A stretch of DNA of 64,000 bases from Bursaphelenchus xylophilus (taxonomy: Eukaryota > Nematoda > Chromadorea > Rhabditida > Aphelenchoididae): NCBI GenBank assembly GCA_904066235.2, contig CAJFCV020000001.1, positions 7,502,001 through 7,566,000 of the forward strand. The letters are read 5' to 3'. Below, in pieces: positions 44,984 through 55,789 of the stretch. Every line of letters begins with the position of its first letter. Within the stretch, counting starts at the first letter, position 1. The notes beneath the pieces were generated by a model. It worked only from the letters and a program-made list of their open reading frames with translations. It did no database searches and was not told where the DNA came from. The translations under genes were made by a program, and so were the position numbers.

Positions 44984-45470
44984 TATGCAGGGATCGGGCA
45001 AAAATCATTGCATTCTTTGGCTGGTAAACTTAAAGAATTCACTGTAATCTGATGACGCGATGTAAATGAAAGTGTTTATGCAATTTGCCATTAAATATTT
45101 TTGTCTGTATGGCTCTTGGCCCCTAATAACTTCCAATAGGATAAAAAATCCGACATGATCCCACCTTTTGGCTAGGTTGACTACCTTTAGGGCAAATACA
45201 CCCCGTCCGAACCCTATTTACAACGTTCACGCTTTTGCAATCAGGAGGCTGAAACTTTCCGAAAATATTTTTTCAACGATGCTCGTCATTTTTCTTGTTG
45301 ATATAATTTGGTCAGGATTACTGTAACATAAGCATTATGGCGTCGTCTTTCCGATGAAATTTGCATATTTTTGCGTTACACCCTCACCCGATTATAACAT
45401 ACAGCCGCTCGGACCTAATGAACGCGGTAAAAAGTATCATGCCGTGTTTAGTATTTATTATGCATAAGTA

Positions 45471-45625
45471 TCAGTCTGTCGGGAAAATAACGGCGGATTG
45501 TCGCAGCAGAATGTCTCGCCTCGCCGCTATCGCGCACCAAATCCCCAGCCGCGGCTTTCAGTCGCAGAGCGATGATGGGCGATTCCGAGGCGCGACGATC
45601 CGCCGTTATTTTTCCGACAGACTGA
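45471..45625. mobile_element. TA-flanked short inverted-repeat element
   Basis: Terminus TCAGTCTGTCGGGAAAATAA and its near-inverse, with TA at 45469-45470 and 45626-45627. Arms of about 35 bp or more contain CGGCGGAT; the centre is GC-rich. Typical of a mariner-type MITE. Confidence 0.75.
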
Positions 45626-45630
45626 TACTA

Positions 45631-45817
45631 GTCCGTCCGTAAAGTCGCTGGAATGTTTTCGGCGACATGCACCCCGCGAAACCGAAAGTTCACTTTGCAC
45701 TGTGCAATTTTTGGCTTTTTGCACAGTGCAATGAGCTTTTTGGGACGTCGCTCGCACCCTGAGTTTTCTTGCACAGTGCGCGTCGCCGAAATCATTCCAG
45801 CGACTTTACGGAAGGGC
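45631..45817. mobile_element. TA-flanked short inverted-repeat element
   Basis: GTCCGTCCGTAAAGTCGCTG at the left and its near-inverse at the right, with TA at 45629-45630 and 45818-45819. A central TGCACTGTGCAA-type palindrome with direct CACAGTGCA repeats is present. It abuts the previous element, 5 bp apart. Confidence 0.72.
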
Positions 45818-45819
45818 TA

Positions 45820-46471
45820 GTAATATTAAACCACATTTTGTGAACTGGATTCATGGTTGTTGTAACATCGATTTTATTTGTATGACGGGAATTCGGAACA
45901 AATCGATTTTTCCAAAAAAAAGTCCATGGTGGCCTGGCGTCGTGGATTCGGCAAATATCCTGTTGTCATGTCCAGCCTTGGCGACCCATTAGCTCTTTGA
46001 CCGAAGGGCTACATGTGGTCGTGAGTTCTTTAATGTAATCCTAAGACTCCTATTTACTCTCAGTAATGTATATAAAATGTTTCGATTCAAAACTTTTTCC
46101 CCGTTTTTGGGGTGATTTTTGAAAATTGCCTCTGGATTTTGAAATACAACTATATGGTTTGTCCTGCTATGTTATTTCTTGTTATTAGGTCGTGAGTAGA
46201 ATATATACCAAATTTGGTCCGAATTGGTACACTTTGGAACGGGTGAGATGGAAGGTGAAAACTTTGTACGCGGAATGTACAGGGTGGTCCAATCCGAAAA
46301 TTTTTTTTGCATTTTGCAGAAAAACCTTGGAGTTTTTAGAATCAAAAAAAAATTTTTTGTTTTATCGGCGGAGACTTCCGTAATCCGCCTTGAATTCGGT
46401 GGAGTGCGTTTTTCACAAACGAGGCTGTAAAAATTGGTTCATTTTTTTCTCCGCTGATTTCTCCGCCGAGG
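45820..46471. other. Intergenic stretch with one mariner-like arm
   Basis: Mostly unremarkable AT-rich sequence. A CAGGGTGGTCCAATCCG terminus after TA starts at about 46280 and is followed by CGGCGGAGACTTCCG-type sequence, like one arm of 2605-4274. No inverse arm with the same end is found, so it is a truncated element. Confidence 0.5.
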
Positions 46472-47002
46472 TTGAACCTGAACTCTACCCCTTTTCTGAA
46501 CTTTACCCCTTTTTCAACTCTACCCCTTTTTGAACTTTACCCCTTCAGAACTTTACCCCTTTTTCAACTCTACCCCTTGAATGAACTTTACCCCTTCAGA
46601 ACTTTACCCCTTTTTCAACTCTACCCCTTGAATGAACTTTACCCCTTTTTGAACACTACCCCTCATTTTGAAAATTGAAAAAATGAGGTGTGACATCCGA
46701 TGAAAATTTTTTCAAATTGAAAATAATAAGGTGTCCCACCTTATACGATGAAAAATTTTTTCAAATTGAAAAGAATAAGGTGTGACACCTTATACGATGA
46801 AAAATTTTTTCAAATTGAAAATAATAAGATGTCACACCTTATTATTTTCAATTTAAAAAAAAATTTCATCGTATAAGATGTCACACCTGATTTTTCTCAA
46901 TTTGAAAAAATTTTTCATCGTATAAGGTGGGACACCTTATTATTTTCAATTTGAAAAATTTTTCATCGTATAAGATGTCACACCTGATTTTTCTCAATTT
47001 GA

Positions 47003-47572
47003 CAAGGAAAGTACTTCTATGGGGTGTGGAGTTACAGGTCGAGATATATATCAAAAAATTCGCAAAAATTTTCTGATTCAGAATATATAAAAATTAGCTG
47101 CCTAATTTTGGTCTGATGACATGTTTTTGTCCTCAGAAGTTTTCTCGCGACACCATGCAAGTGTCTTTTTGACCGTGTTTTTACCAATAAAAAATTTTTG
47201 TTTTGTGCTAAAATAAATTCTGAGGCCTTGACAAGCCTTAAAATATCAAATTAGATTAGAACAACACCTTAGAAGTAGTTCCAATGTAAAAAATGGGTTC
47301 TAGTGGCAAAAGGAATCGAACCCGTCCCCTTCGGATTCCCAATCTAGCGCTCTAACCGCTCGGCCACACCGCTCTCTTCCGAAGGAAGAGACCGAGCGCG
47401 CTTTTGTTGCCGCAGATTTTTTTTCCTCGAGAAATACATTTATTGATAAAACTCGTAGGTAGACCAAAATTAGGCAGCTAATTTTTATATATTCTGAATC
47501 AGAAAATTTTTGCGAATTTTTTGATATATATCTCGACCTGTAACTCCACACCCCATAGAAGTACTTTCCTCG
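47003..47572 (+). mobile_element. Uninterrupted family-A foldback with tRNA-like cargo
   Basis: A 570-bp copy with perfect TGA duplications (47000-47002 and 47573-47575). Removing it restores the repeated phrase CTCAATTTGAAAAAATTTTT of its host array. Its arms (GGTCGAGATATATATC region) are inverted for about 115 bp. This is the reference copy that shows the empty sites for the insertions at 721-2541 and 2605-4274. Confidence 0.85.
47301..47373 (-). tRNA. tRNA-like gene carried by family-A element
   Basis: A 73-nt sequence with acceptor strands AGCGGTG and TGCCACT (six of seven pairs), followed by A. It has a D-arm TGGCCGAGCGGTTAGAGCGC and a T-arm CGGGTTCGATTCC. It is the best-preserved copy of the cargo. 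The anticodon arm is weak: a loop TTGGGAA would give GGG, but its stem is poor. There is no full long variable arm although the D-arm looks Ser/Leu-like. A 6-bp hairpin lies directly upstream. It could be a decayed tRNA, or a Pol III promoter used by the element. Confidence 0.45.
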
Positions 47573-47849
47573 TGAAAAAAATTTTCATCGTATAAGATGT
47601 CACACCTTATTTTTTCAATTTTCAAAATGGGGTAGTGTTCAAAAAGGGGTAGAGTTCAGATTTTTTGGCGAAAATCAAAAAAGGGGTAGAGTTCATGAAT
47701 TAGTGAATCAACTAAATTAACACCGTATCTTTAATTTCAACGTTTCCAGCGCCCTTCTACAGAAAAAAGTATCAAAGTATACAAACAGAGTAATCACTCG
47801 GGTAATAATGAACATGATATAATTTAGAAATGCTGTCGCAGCCCCGTGC

Positions 47850-49230
47850 TTAGATAGGGTTGACCTTATGCCAATCCGCGACTTGTTGCCCGTTCCCCTC
47901 GATCATAGCTTTCCAGTGCTCGGACCTGGGTCCAATGAAACATTGGCCAACAATCTCATTCCGAGTGACCCCGTCATGATTAAGGACCATCACCTCGAGT
48001 GACAGAGACGAAAGCATCTCCTCCGCTGACCTCAAACGATGCCCAGCTTCCCCATTGATAGATGGAATCTCGAAAGAGAAAGATTCGTTGAATACCGGCT
48101 CATTGCTTTTCTTTTTGACATGGGTCTTCTGTTTTGCGACTCTTTGGCCATCCAACAACAGGTAGATCTTTGCATACGCATCTAAAGTGCGGAAGTAATA
48201 AGCAATCATAAATAGTCGGGGCGGAGGGGGTTAAGAATAAAAAATATTCTAACTTACCAATTTGGCCCATGCCATTGAAAACGGGGAGATCCTTCATCTT
48301 TATGATTGCAACATTTAAGTTATTTGAATGGGAATTGTAAGAGATCGAAACCAGCACCTCAGCATGCAGATCGTTGTAGCATGGTCTCGGACTCAATTTC
48401 AAATCAAGATTCAATTTCTCTGAAGATTCAGAGAAGTTGGCGTCTCGTAGATTATAAAATGCTTCTCCCAATACAGTATCCCGGCTGTATGGATCCGAGC
48501 CCAGCACGGCCAGATGAAGTGTGTAACTCTCCAATTTCTCCGCATTTAAACCGTAAAGTGTAAACTGTTCGTCGTAGAAGGGGTTCTGGGTCCCTCTGAG
48601 AACACGGGTCTTTACTCGATGGTGATTGTCAGGAAGGACGCGTAGTTTCACGTAAGGATTAAGAGCGCATTGTCCACGCTCATTAGTCAAATTTGGTAGA
48701 TTATGACATGCCAGAATTGACAACTGCAATTATTTATAAAAATCGTTTGTTGCTCGTGAATACACAAACCTGAAGTGTGTTCGAAGTTTGGTCAAAGTTC
48801 ATGTTAAGTGAGATGGAACCACGATCATTGTAGTCTTCGGCCGTCTCGGCCTTGTTAGCCATTAGCACGTTTTGGGTGACAAACGAGGAATACGGAGTCA
48901 TCGGAGTGCATTGCGGAGAAGAGGAAGACCCAGACCCAGGACTTTGGATAGGAAAAGCACTGCGATCTGGCAAACGTTCCCCTTTCAGGTAATTCGGCTT
49001 CAGGGCCGCATGACTAATCAGAGGCGAGCAATCACGAGAAAGACGACGCCCGCGTTGCCTTCTGATAGCTACGAAGATGGCGGATGCAACTATCAATGCA
49101 ATGAAACCGCATGAAATGGCGAGAATTTGGGATTCTACAATTACCATTTGCAACAAACACTGATCGGCTTACCAATAGAAATTATGTGTCTAGGAGATCC
49201 ATCGGCTTTATGCCGACCACTAACTCCCAT
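47850..49230 (-). CDS. Synaptotagmin, SYT4/SYT11-like, with reduced Ca2+ sites
   Basis: A vesicle or Golgi membrane protein with tandem C2 domains. The start exon reads MGVSGRHKADGSPRHIISI at 49230, then a transmembrane segment, ESQILAISCGFIALIVASAI, and a basic stretch, RRQRGRRLSR. After a Ser/Pro linker, C2A begins MNFDQTSNTLQLSILACHNL and contains VKTRVLRGTQNPFYDEQFTL. C2B contains LNVAIIKMKDLPVFNGMGQI and KKKSNEPVFNESFSFEIPS. It ends EHWKAMIEGNGQQVADWHKV, the WHxL-type end of synaptotagmins. C2A lacks most Ca2+-binding aspartates (LNPYVK for SDPYVK; VLGSDPYSRDT in loop 3) and C2B keeps about half. The length and TM position are normal. SYT4/11 is the closest match I recognise. Confidence 0.87.
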
Positions 49231-49468
49231 GATAAAGCAAAACCACTAGTCGGAGACACACGCCTCTAAAGTGGAACCCATGGCTTCACAGAGAGTGTTA
49301 TCGATTACTTTCTTTCTTTGAAACGCGTGCTCTTAGTGTTTATGGCCGAGCACAAAGCCCCGCCCCATTACTCAAAGCGTCATCGTCGGATGCCCGGGCA
49401 ACCAACATTCTCTCGGATCCCATACTCTCCTCGCGTCCCCATCCTCTTTTTCAATTTAAATGTTTATT

Positions 49469-51022
49469 TCAGAAGAAATACCGATACAGTATCGCCGCTC
49501 CCCCAATAACAGACCCAACAAGCACGGGTGCCGAGAGAAGAAAACTTTTCCAGAGTTCCCGAGATTTCTTTTGTTCTTCGAATTCTCGCTGCCGTTTCCT
49601 CATGAGGTCGATCTTCTCTTGTCGTTCCCTAAGAATTACAGAATAATACAAACATGTAATGTACAAGAATTTATACTTGTTGCGACAAATAACCCGGCTA
49701 TCTACAAAACAATAACAAGACGTGACGAATCCATTACGCGGGTGCTAGGGCTCTTCGGACTTCCTAAACCGACTAAATTTTACAATTCGCAGAGAGTGGG
49801 AAAAAGTTCCAACACGACCTCTTCGGCGTGTATCCTTATCAAACGTGCACATACAGACGAGTGCTTACCTTTTCTGAGCCGCTGCTCCTGGAGATTGTTG
49901 ACCCTCCGATCTTCGTTTTCGTGGCAAAGTAGACGCTTTTCTGGTGACTTTTTCTTTCTGGCCATTGTTCGCATCCTCGATCTTGTATTCTCCATTATCG
50001 ACCGATCGATCTTCGACATTCTGCACAACTTTTGATTTGATATATTCCACCACTGCCTTCCATGAGAATCGAAGTTGTGCCGGGGTCTGAACTAAGGACA
50101 TCCGATACTGACGAAGAAAAACTATTAAGTCGTCTATAGAAGGCAACGGTTCTTCAAGCTGGGCACGAATTGCAGTAACAAGAACGTCGACAACAGTAAA
50201 TGTTCCCGTCCGGCCGATACCGGCACTGCAATGGCATATAATCGGGGAGTCGACTTCGTCATCGTAATCCCGCACAGCTTCCACGAAGTCCAGAAACTCT
50301 TTCACATTTTCGGGCACCCCGAAGTCCGGCCAAGTTGTATATTGGAAGTGTTGAACCAGTTTGTCTTCCTTTTCTCCCTTCCTCAGCCTTAGCGTACGGA
50401 CAGTGTAATGTTTGTGGCCCTTCTCTTCAATCAACTCAACTGAATATTCACCATGATTTTGGATCTTGTCACCGATATGTGGAAAGTATGGAAAACATCT
50501 GATTTTACATAAATCAACAAGTTTCTCGTCTTACTTTGGCACACCTCTTTCCATAAACGTGCATAGCATGACAACAGTTTTGCATTCCTCTTCCCAAACC
50601 ATATGCCAAAAATCGGCGGACGTATTTTCCAACGGACCTTGAGTAAAAATATAACCTTTCTTTGTTAACGGGACCGTCAACTTCGAAGCATTTATATAAG
50701 TATCCTTCAATTCCACTAAATGCTGGTCATCTAAAAAATGAAATATAAACCGTCAAAAAGCATTGACGATAAACATCAAAAATAAACCCACATGGGACGA
50801 CGTTACAGTATCTGTTCTTCGGCAAGTTCTTTGGAGATAAAGACACCTCATATGACAATTCCAAATCTCGTTCTTGCTTTTCAGAAATTTCGTGCAGCTC
50901 CTATAAAGAGTTCCTACATAAGTTCGCCGTCATACCATGAATAATGCATTCCAACTGTTGTTTTCCTCATGATCAATGTATTTCGCCAAAAGTTCTTCGG
51001 CACCTTTATGTACAGAATCCAT
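49469..51022 (-). CDS. PTP1B/TC-PTP-like tyrosine phosphatase, tail-anchored
   Basis: A non-receptor protein tyrosine phosphatase of the PTPN1/PTPN2 type, expected on the endoplasmic reticulum. Start MDSVHKGAEELLAKYIDHEE at 51022. Motifs: LPKNRYCNVVPC, YINASKLTVPLTKKGYIFTQ, SADFWHMVWEEE, the WPD loop TTWPDFGVPENV, the signature CHCSAGIGRTGTFTVVD with its catalytic Cys and Arg, and the Q-loop LVQTPAQLRFSW. The catalytic domain is followed by a basic linker (KASTLPRKRRSEGQQS) and a coiled stretch, ERQEKIDLMRKRQREFEEQK. A C-terminal hydrophobic anchor, LLSAPVLVGSVIGGAAILYR, closes the protein. All catalytic residues are intact. It diverges from the gene at 51336. Confidence 0.9.
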
Positions 51023-51335
51023 TTTACAATATTATGTTATTAAAATTCAACTAGATACGAATTACAAGCATATAATTAGGTATAACTAACTACTAATAAA
51101 GACATCAACAGAAACGTAGAAATTGCAGGGACGCTTTCACCTCCTTTCACCGAATAGTACAGAATGAGTCAGGTGTTTCCCTAGGTCAACTTTTCCGAAT
51201 AGAGCGAGGTCTTTTGTTCAAAAAAGATTTATGCGTTGCCGGGCCAAAACCAATCAGTGCGTATTTTATCCATTTTAAAAACTACTTAATTATTCGTTAC
51301 TCAGTAAAAAATTTGTGTGATTTTTAATATTTCGT

Positions 51336-52638
51336 ATGGACAACGGTAACGAGAATGTTGAACTGTCTAAAGAAGATGAGGAATTGTACGGGTCAGAAAT
51401 TAAGAGCCTTTCTGTGAAAGAGCAACAGCTCTTTAAGCTACGGCTATATAGACGTAGACTGCGTCGTACAGATGAGCTTATACGATGGCAAAGTGATATG
51501 ACAGAAGAAGAACTGGGCACCGCTGTTTATGAATTATTTGAACTCGGATATGCAGCCGGCGAACCGAGTATTACATACGTCCAAAAAATTTGGAATTCCG
51601 TTACAGCATTCTTTAAAGCAAAAGGCGTCCCTGAGTATCAGGTAATAATTTATGATTTTTTTGGGACAAGGAAAACCTAACCAAATGCATAAAGACATGC
51701 GGCAAAACCATTTGCAAATGGTTTTGTGTTGCCGTATATCTGTTTTCTGTGACACATGCAGTGTTGTTTAAATCTTTGAATTTCTAGCGCTGCACGGCAA
51801 AGTTCTTCACGAACCGGTTTCTTCCCAGTCTTAGACAAAGACTGGCATTCGACTCGGCTGGAGAAGCCTTAAGGTTTGCTGTTGTACAAAGGCAGTTTTA
51901 TATCTTGCTTCGATTTATGGCACTTATTTATTCTCCTTGCGTATACCAAGAAATCGAGGTAAGTGTATGGTTGTGTGGTAACTTTACAGTTAATCCCAAT
52001 CTTGAGGTTTATCTATTTGATGGATTCTCCGAAAAGTCTGAAATGTTTAATGGACGAGGTACTCTGCGATGAGTAAGTGGTTTTGTTTTTATTCTTAATC
52101 GATTAGATTTTTTTTGGTGCTTCCGCATTATCTGGCTGCAATCTACGAAGACTTGGAGATGACGGCCCCATTGGATTTAATAAAATACGGTTCATTAGAA
52201 AATTCAGTTGAAGAAACTGAAGAAATGGAGCCAAACACAAGTGGGGCATCTAACGTTTTGAATGCAGTATCCTTGATGAAAGAAGATCCCGATGAATCTG
52301 AGTGTGCGAATGATTCCTTTAACGACTCTTTTAAAGAGCGTAATGTTGTCGCAATTTCGGAATCTGGAGCATCGGACGTCTATCAAGCAATGAGATGTGT
52401 ACTTGAAACGCCAGAAAAGAATGCCGAGACCTGTTTGCCGATTAGTGTGACCGTCAGTCAAACTCCGATACGAGCAATGGCAAAGACAACAAATGTTAAA
52501 GTGGGGCAACTCAGAGAGTTGTTGGTACCCAGAACAACCGTAGAATCGAGGAAACGGAAGACAGAAGACTTTTTGATGTCGTCCCAGAAGAAAAGCAATC
52601 GAATGAATCTGGTTTCCGTTTTTTCAGGATTTGTATAA
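51336..52638 (+). CDS. Unrecognised acidic-helical protein
   Basis: I do not recognise the family. Exons join well across short introns (after VPEYQ at 51641; after VYQEIE at 51959; after LCDE at about 52073). The N-terminus is charged and helical (KEDEELYGSEIKSLSVKEQQ, RLYRRRLRRTDELIRWQSD). The middle is hydrophobic and helical (RFAVVQRQFYILLRFMALIY, LIPILRFIYLMDSPKSL, FFLVLPHYLAAIYEDLEM). The tail is acidic and Ser/Thr-rich, with minimal TP sites (VLETPEKN, SQTPIRAM) and a basic cluster, ESRKRKTEDF, that could be a nuclear signal. A replication or cell-cycle role such as an Sld3/treslin-like protein is only a guess. Start is the first ATG; the stop is TAA at about 52636. Confidence 0.7.
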
Positions 52639-52763
52639 ATAATTGTGATCTTAAAGCTAATAAGTTTACCATAAAAGTAACAAGACTAACACGTGTATGT
52701 CGATTACTATCTAAATGCAGAAACTTTGTGTTAATTAAAAGTTTATAGGTGGTTTTTTGATCT

Positions 52764-55595
52764 ATGAATCTGGTTTACTGGATTCTAGTAAGTGCGAGTC
52801 ATGTTGTTTCCTTCCTGATTATGCAAAATGGGTTCTTGTCCAAGAAAAGTGTCATCGTTGCGAAGAGTTCTTGTGATGATGTTTTGGCTGGAGAGAATTG
52901 TTGGATTGCGCCAACGTACAAACGAGCAGTTCTTGTTTTAGTAGATGCTTTAAGGTGAGATTTAAAATCTTATTCTGTAAACCTTAGGTATGACTTCGTT
53001 AATAAAACGGGACCTGAAGACCAATTGTTTATGGAAGAGACGATGAATATTCTGAGCTCGGACAGAGAACATGCTCGTCTGTACCGGTTTATTGCTGACG
53101 CTCCTACAACTACAATGCAGCGGATCACAGCGTTAATGACCGGTTCCTTCCCTGCCTTCATTGAGGCGGGATCTAACTTTGCTGCAGTTCAAGTAGAAGA
53201 AGATAATTTGTTGTACCAGTTAAAGAGTTTAAACAAAACGATAACTTTCTACGGGGATGACACGTGGTAAGGAAGTGTTTTCTGGTTAAGAAACGATTTA
53301 GGGCTCAGTTGTTCCCAGATGCCTTTAGTCATTCTGTGGGCATGGATAGTTTTAATGTCAAGGACTTGGATACTGTAGACACTGCGGTTAGACGTAGGAC
53401 TAATATTTGGGGAGTAACTTTGTGCTTTAGAACTGTTATTTAACAAATCTTCCAATTCAAACTCAACCCTGCTTATTGCACATTTCCTCGGGGTTGACCA
53501 TTGTGGTCACAGATATGGTCCCGAACATGCAGAGATGAAGCGCAAACTTAAGGAAATGGACGATGTTATTCGTCGTTTGGTGGATGCAATTGATGATGAC
53601 ACAATTCTGTTTGTATTTGGAGATCACGGGATGAATAAAAATGGAGATCATGGTGGGGACACGACCCTGGAAACTACTGCGGGGCTCATTGTCTACTCCC
53701 CAAAAGGATTTCACGGCGAGTATACTGATACGGTCCGGCAAATTGATATGGTTCCAACACTTTCGCTTCTACTGGACGTTCCAATTCCATTTTCAAGTCT
53801 GGGAATTGTGATGAAGGAGTTCTTCGAGATGTCGGTACTTCCAAAAGTTGCTTCAATAAATGTTCGACAAGTCGTCCGTTACGTCGACCAATACATGCGG
53901 GGTAACCCGGAAGTCGAAGTAAGTCTTTTACTCCCGGTTATGACATGTCTTTCTTTCTTAGAGGGCCGCCAAGAAAACTATTATGTATCATGAACAAACT
54001 AGTGGAGCAGCTTCTGATGGTGCGGACTTTGAAACCATCGAGGAACTTCGGGATCTTGTAATCCATTCCATGAATCGTTTCGACTCCGGTTTGGTCCGCA
54101 CCGGTGCTACCTCTCTTGTGGAGTCGATCCTAGTTAACCTCAGTTTGTGTTTTCCAGAAGGCGACGTTCATCTAATCGCCGCCGTCATCTTTCACAGTGC
54201 CGTTTTTCTTCTACGCCTTTCCGCGTATTTTAAAAATAAGGACGGAGATCTTCTCCTTAATCTTGCCTTATATGGTTCTATTGTATACAGACTCTTTGTT
54301 ATTGGGGATGTTCTCAATCAGTTGAAGCACAAAATGGCGGGAAATTGCGATAGAATAGCAGTACCGCTAGTGCTGTTCACTCTTTTCTCAATTCTACCGT
54401 TTTCCAACAGTTTCATTATATATGGTATGGACACAGCGAGGTTTGCAACAAGCAGCGTTATAGTTTGTATGGCTTATGGTCAATTTAAATTGGACAGGCA
54501 AGTGTTGTCGTACTTGTAACCTTTCGCTTAGGAAGAAACCGAAAAGATTTATACCCCTCGTTTTAATGCTGGTTTGCCTGCGAAGCGGGACATTGAGCAG
54601 TAAGTGTCGTGAGGAGCTTCCTGAATGTGAAGATGGCGTCTTCTCCGAAGAAATCGGTCGCCTTTCCCATGGTAAGTGTAATCATGAATAATAGTTTCGT
54701 ATTTACAGACGCCGATAAGGTAGTTCGTCTCTTGCTAGGTGGTCTCTTCCTATTATGGTGTGGCATGAGAATTAATAACGCGTCAAACAACTTCGTGAGT
54801 CTGACCCGAGCCGCCCTTAGGGTGATGTTATTCATAACTTTCTTTCACTGGCTCTGCGAATTCGAACACGATGAAAAGTTGAAGATATATGGACTGTATT
54901 CGGCTCAGCTCGTTCTAGCCATGTGCCTTTTGATATTCTTTGCAACCGTTTTATTCGCACCACGCGATGACTGCTTGGGCTTGTTGATGGACTTATTCAT
55001 TATTTTAATGGCTGTCCTGGGCGGAGATGGAGTTCTCGTACAGCTATTGGCTGCCCGTGAATTTCTTATTCAATTCCGATATTTTTTTATAACGAATGGT
55101 AATACCAAGAAAAATATTAGTTTACTTTTTTTCAGAGCCCATTGTGTCAGCGTTGGTGATAACGATGCTGAATTGGGTGTTGTTTTACAGCACTGGACAT
55201 ATTCCAACATTCTCTGCCATCCCTTTTCGAGCTGCTTTTGTTTTCGTTTCCGGAGAGGTGCTGTTAAGAACATTACAGGGGCTCTTTGTGATATTACATT
55301 TATTTTGCGGACATTTCCTGACTGCACTTTATGTGGCAGGCAACCAGACGGATAACCACGATGTGGCTCCTTTCTTTTTGTTGTTGTCTACAATACAAGT
55401 AAGTTAGAAAACGTTGAAAAATGTCTTCTTAAGGTTGCCTTCTCCTGTTGGGCTACTATCTTCCACAGAAAGCATTTGATGATGTACAAAGTGTTTGCCC
55501 CATATTTTTTGTTTACGGCAGCGGGCTTAATTGTCAGTATAACAGTAATTCTGTTGTCCAGACTTGTGTTCGCTAACAAGAATAAACATGCGTAG
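52764..55595 (+). CDS. PIGO: PIGO, GPI ethanolamine phosphate transferase 3
   Basis: An ER membrane enzyme that adds ethanolamine phosphate to the third mannose of GPI anchors. Start MNLVYWILVSASHVVSF is a signal-anchor. The alkaline-phosphatase-like domain shows the metal site VLVLVDALRYDFVN, the active-site Thr region APTTTMQRITALMTGSFPAF, LLIAHFLGVDHCGHRYGPEH and FVFGDHGMNKNGDHGGD. The C-terminal half has many hydrophobic segments (for example VHLIAAVIFHSAVFLLRLSA). The last exon reads APYFLFTAAGLIVSITVILL and ends NKNKHA at TAG 55593-55595. Human PIGO is longer in its membrane part; exact length here depends on exon calls. Introns are short. Confidence 0.88.
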
Positions 55596-55789
55596 TAGAC
55601 TGAGTTTATTTGAAACAGAGAACAAAGTGTCACAAAATCCGACATTGCCAATCAGAGCCGTATAAAATAGAAATTAAACATTGAGATTGACATGTTTTAC
55701 ATTCCGGTATATTTAAACGGAAATATCAAGGGTTGGTTACAATTGTTGAAATATGAAAATAGAAGTCGAGAATCCATTGAGACGCGATA

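Larger units (their letters stand above)
46472..47697. mobile_element. Phrase-array foldback element (CTTTACCCC type)
   Basis: Left arm (46484-46672) is a tandem array of AACTTTACCCCTTTTTC and AACTCTACCCC phrases. Right arm (about 47628-47692) is a shorter inverted array of GGGGTAGAGTTC. The inner part is made of about 60-bp units, AAATAATAAGGTGTCCCACC and variants, in both orientations. A family-A element (47003-47572) is nested inside. An outer target duplication was not found. Confidence 0.68.

Noticed and set aside
45361..45757. Open frames on both strands
   Set aside because: They cover two short TA-flanked palindromes and show no protein similarity.
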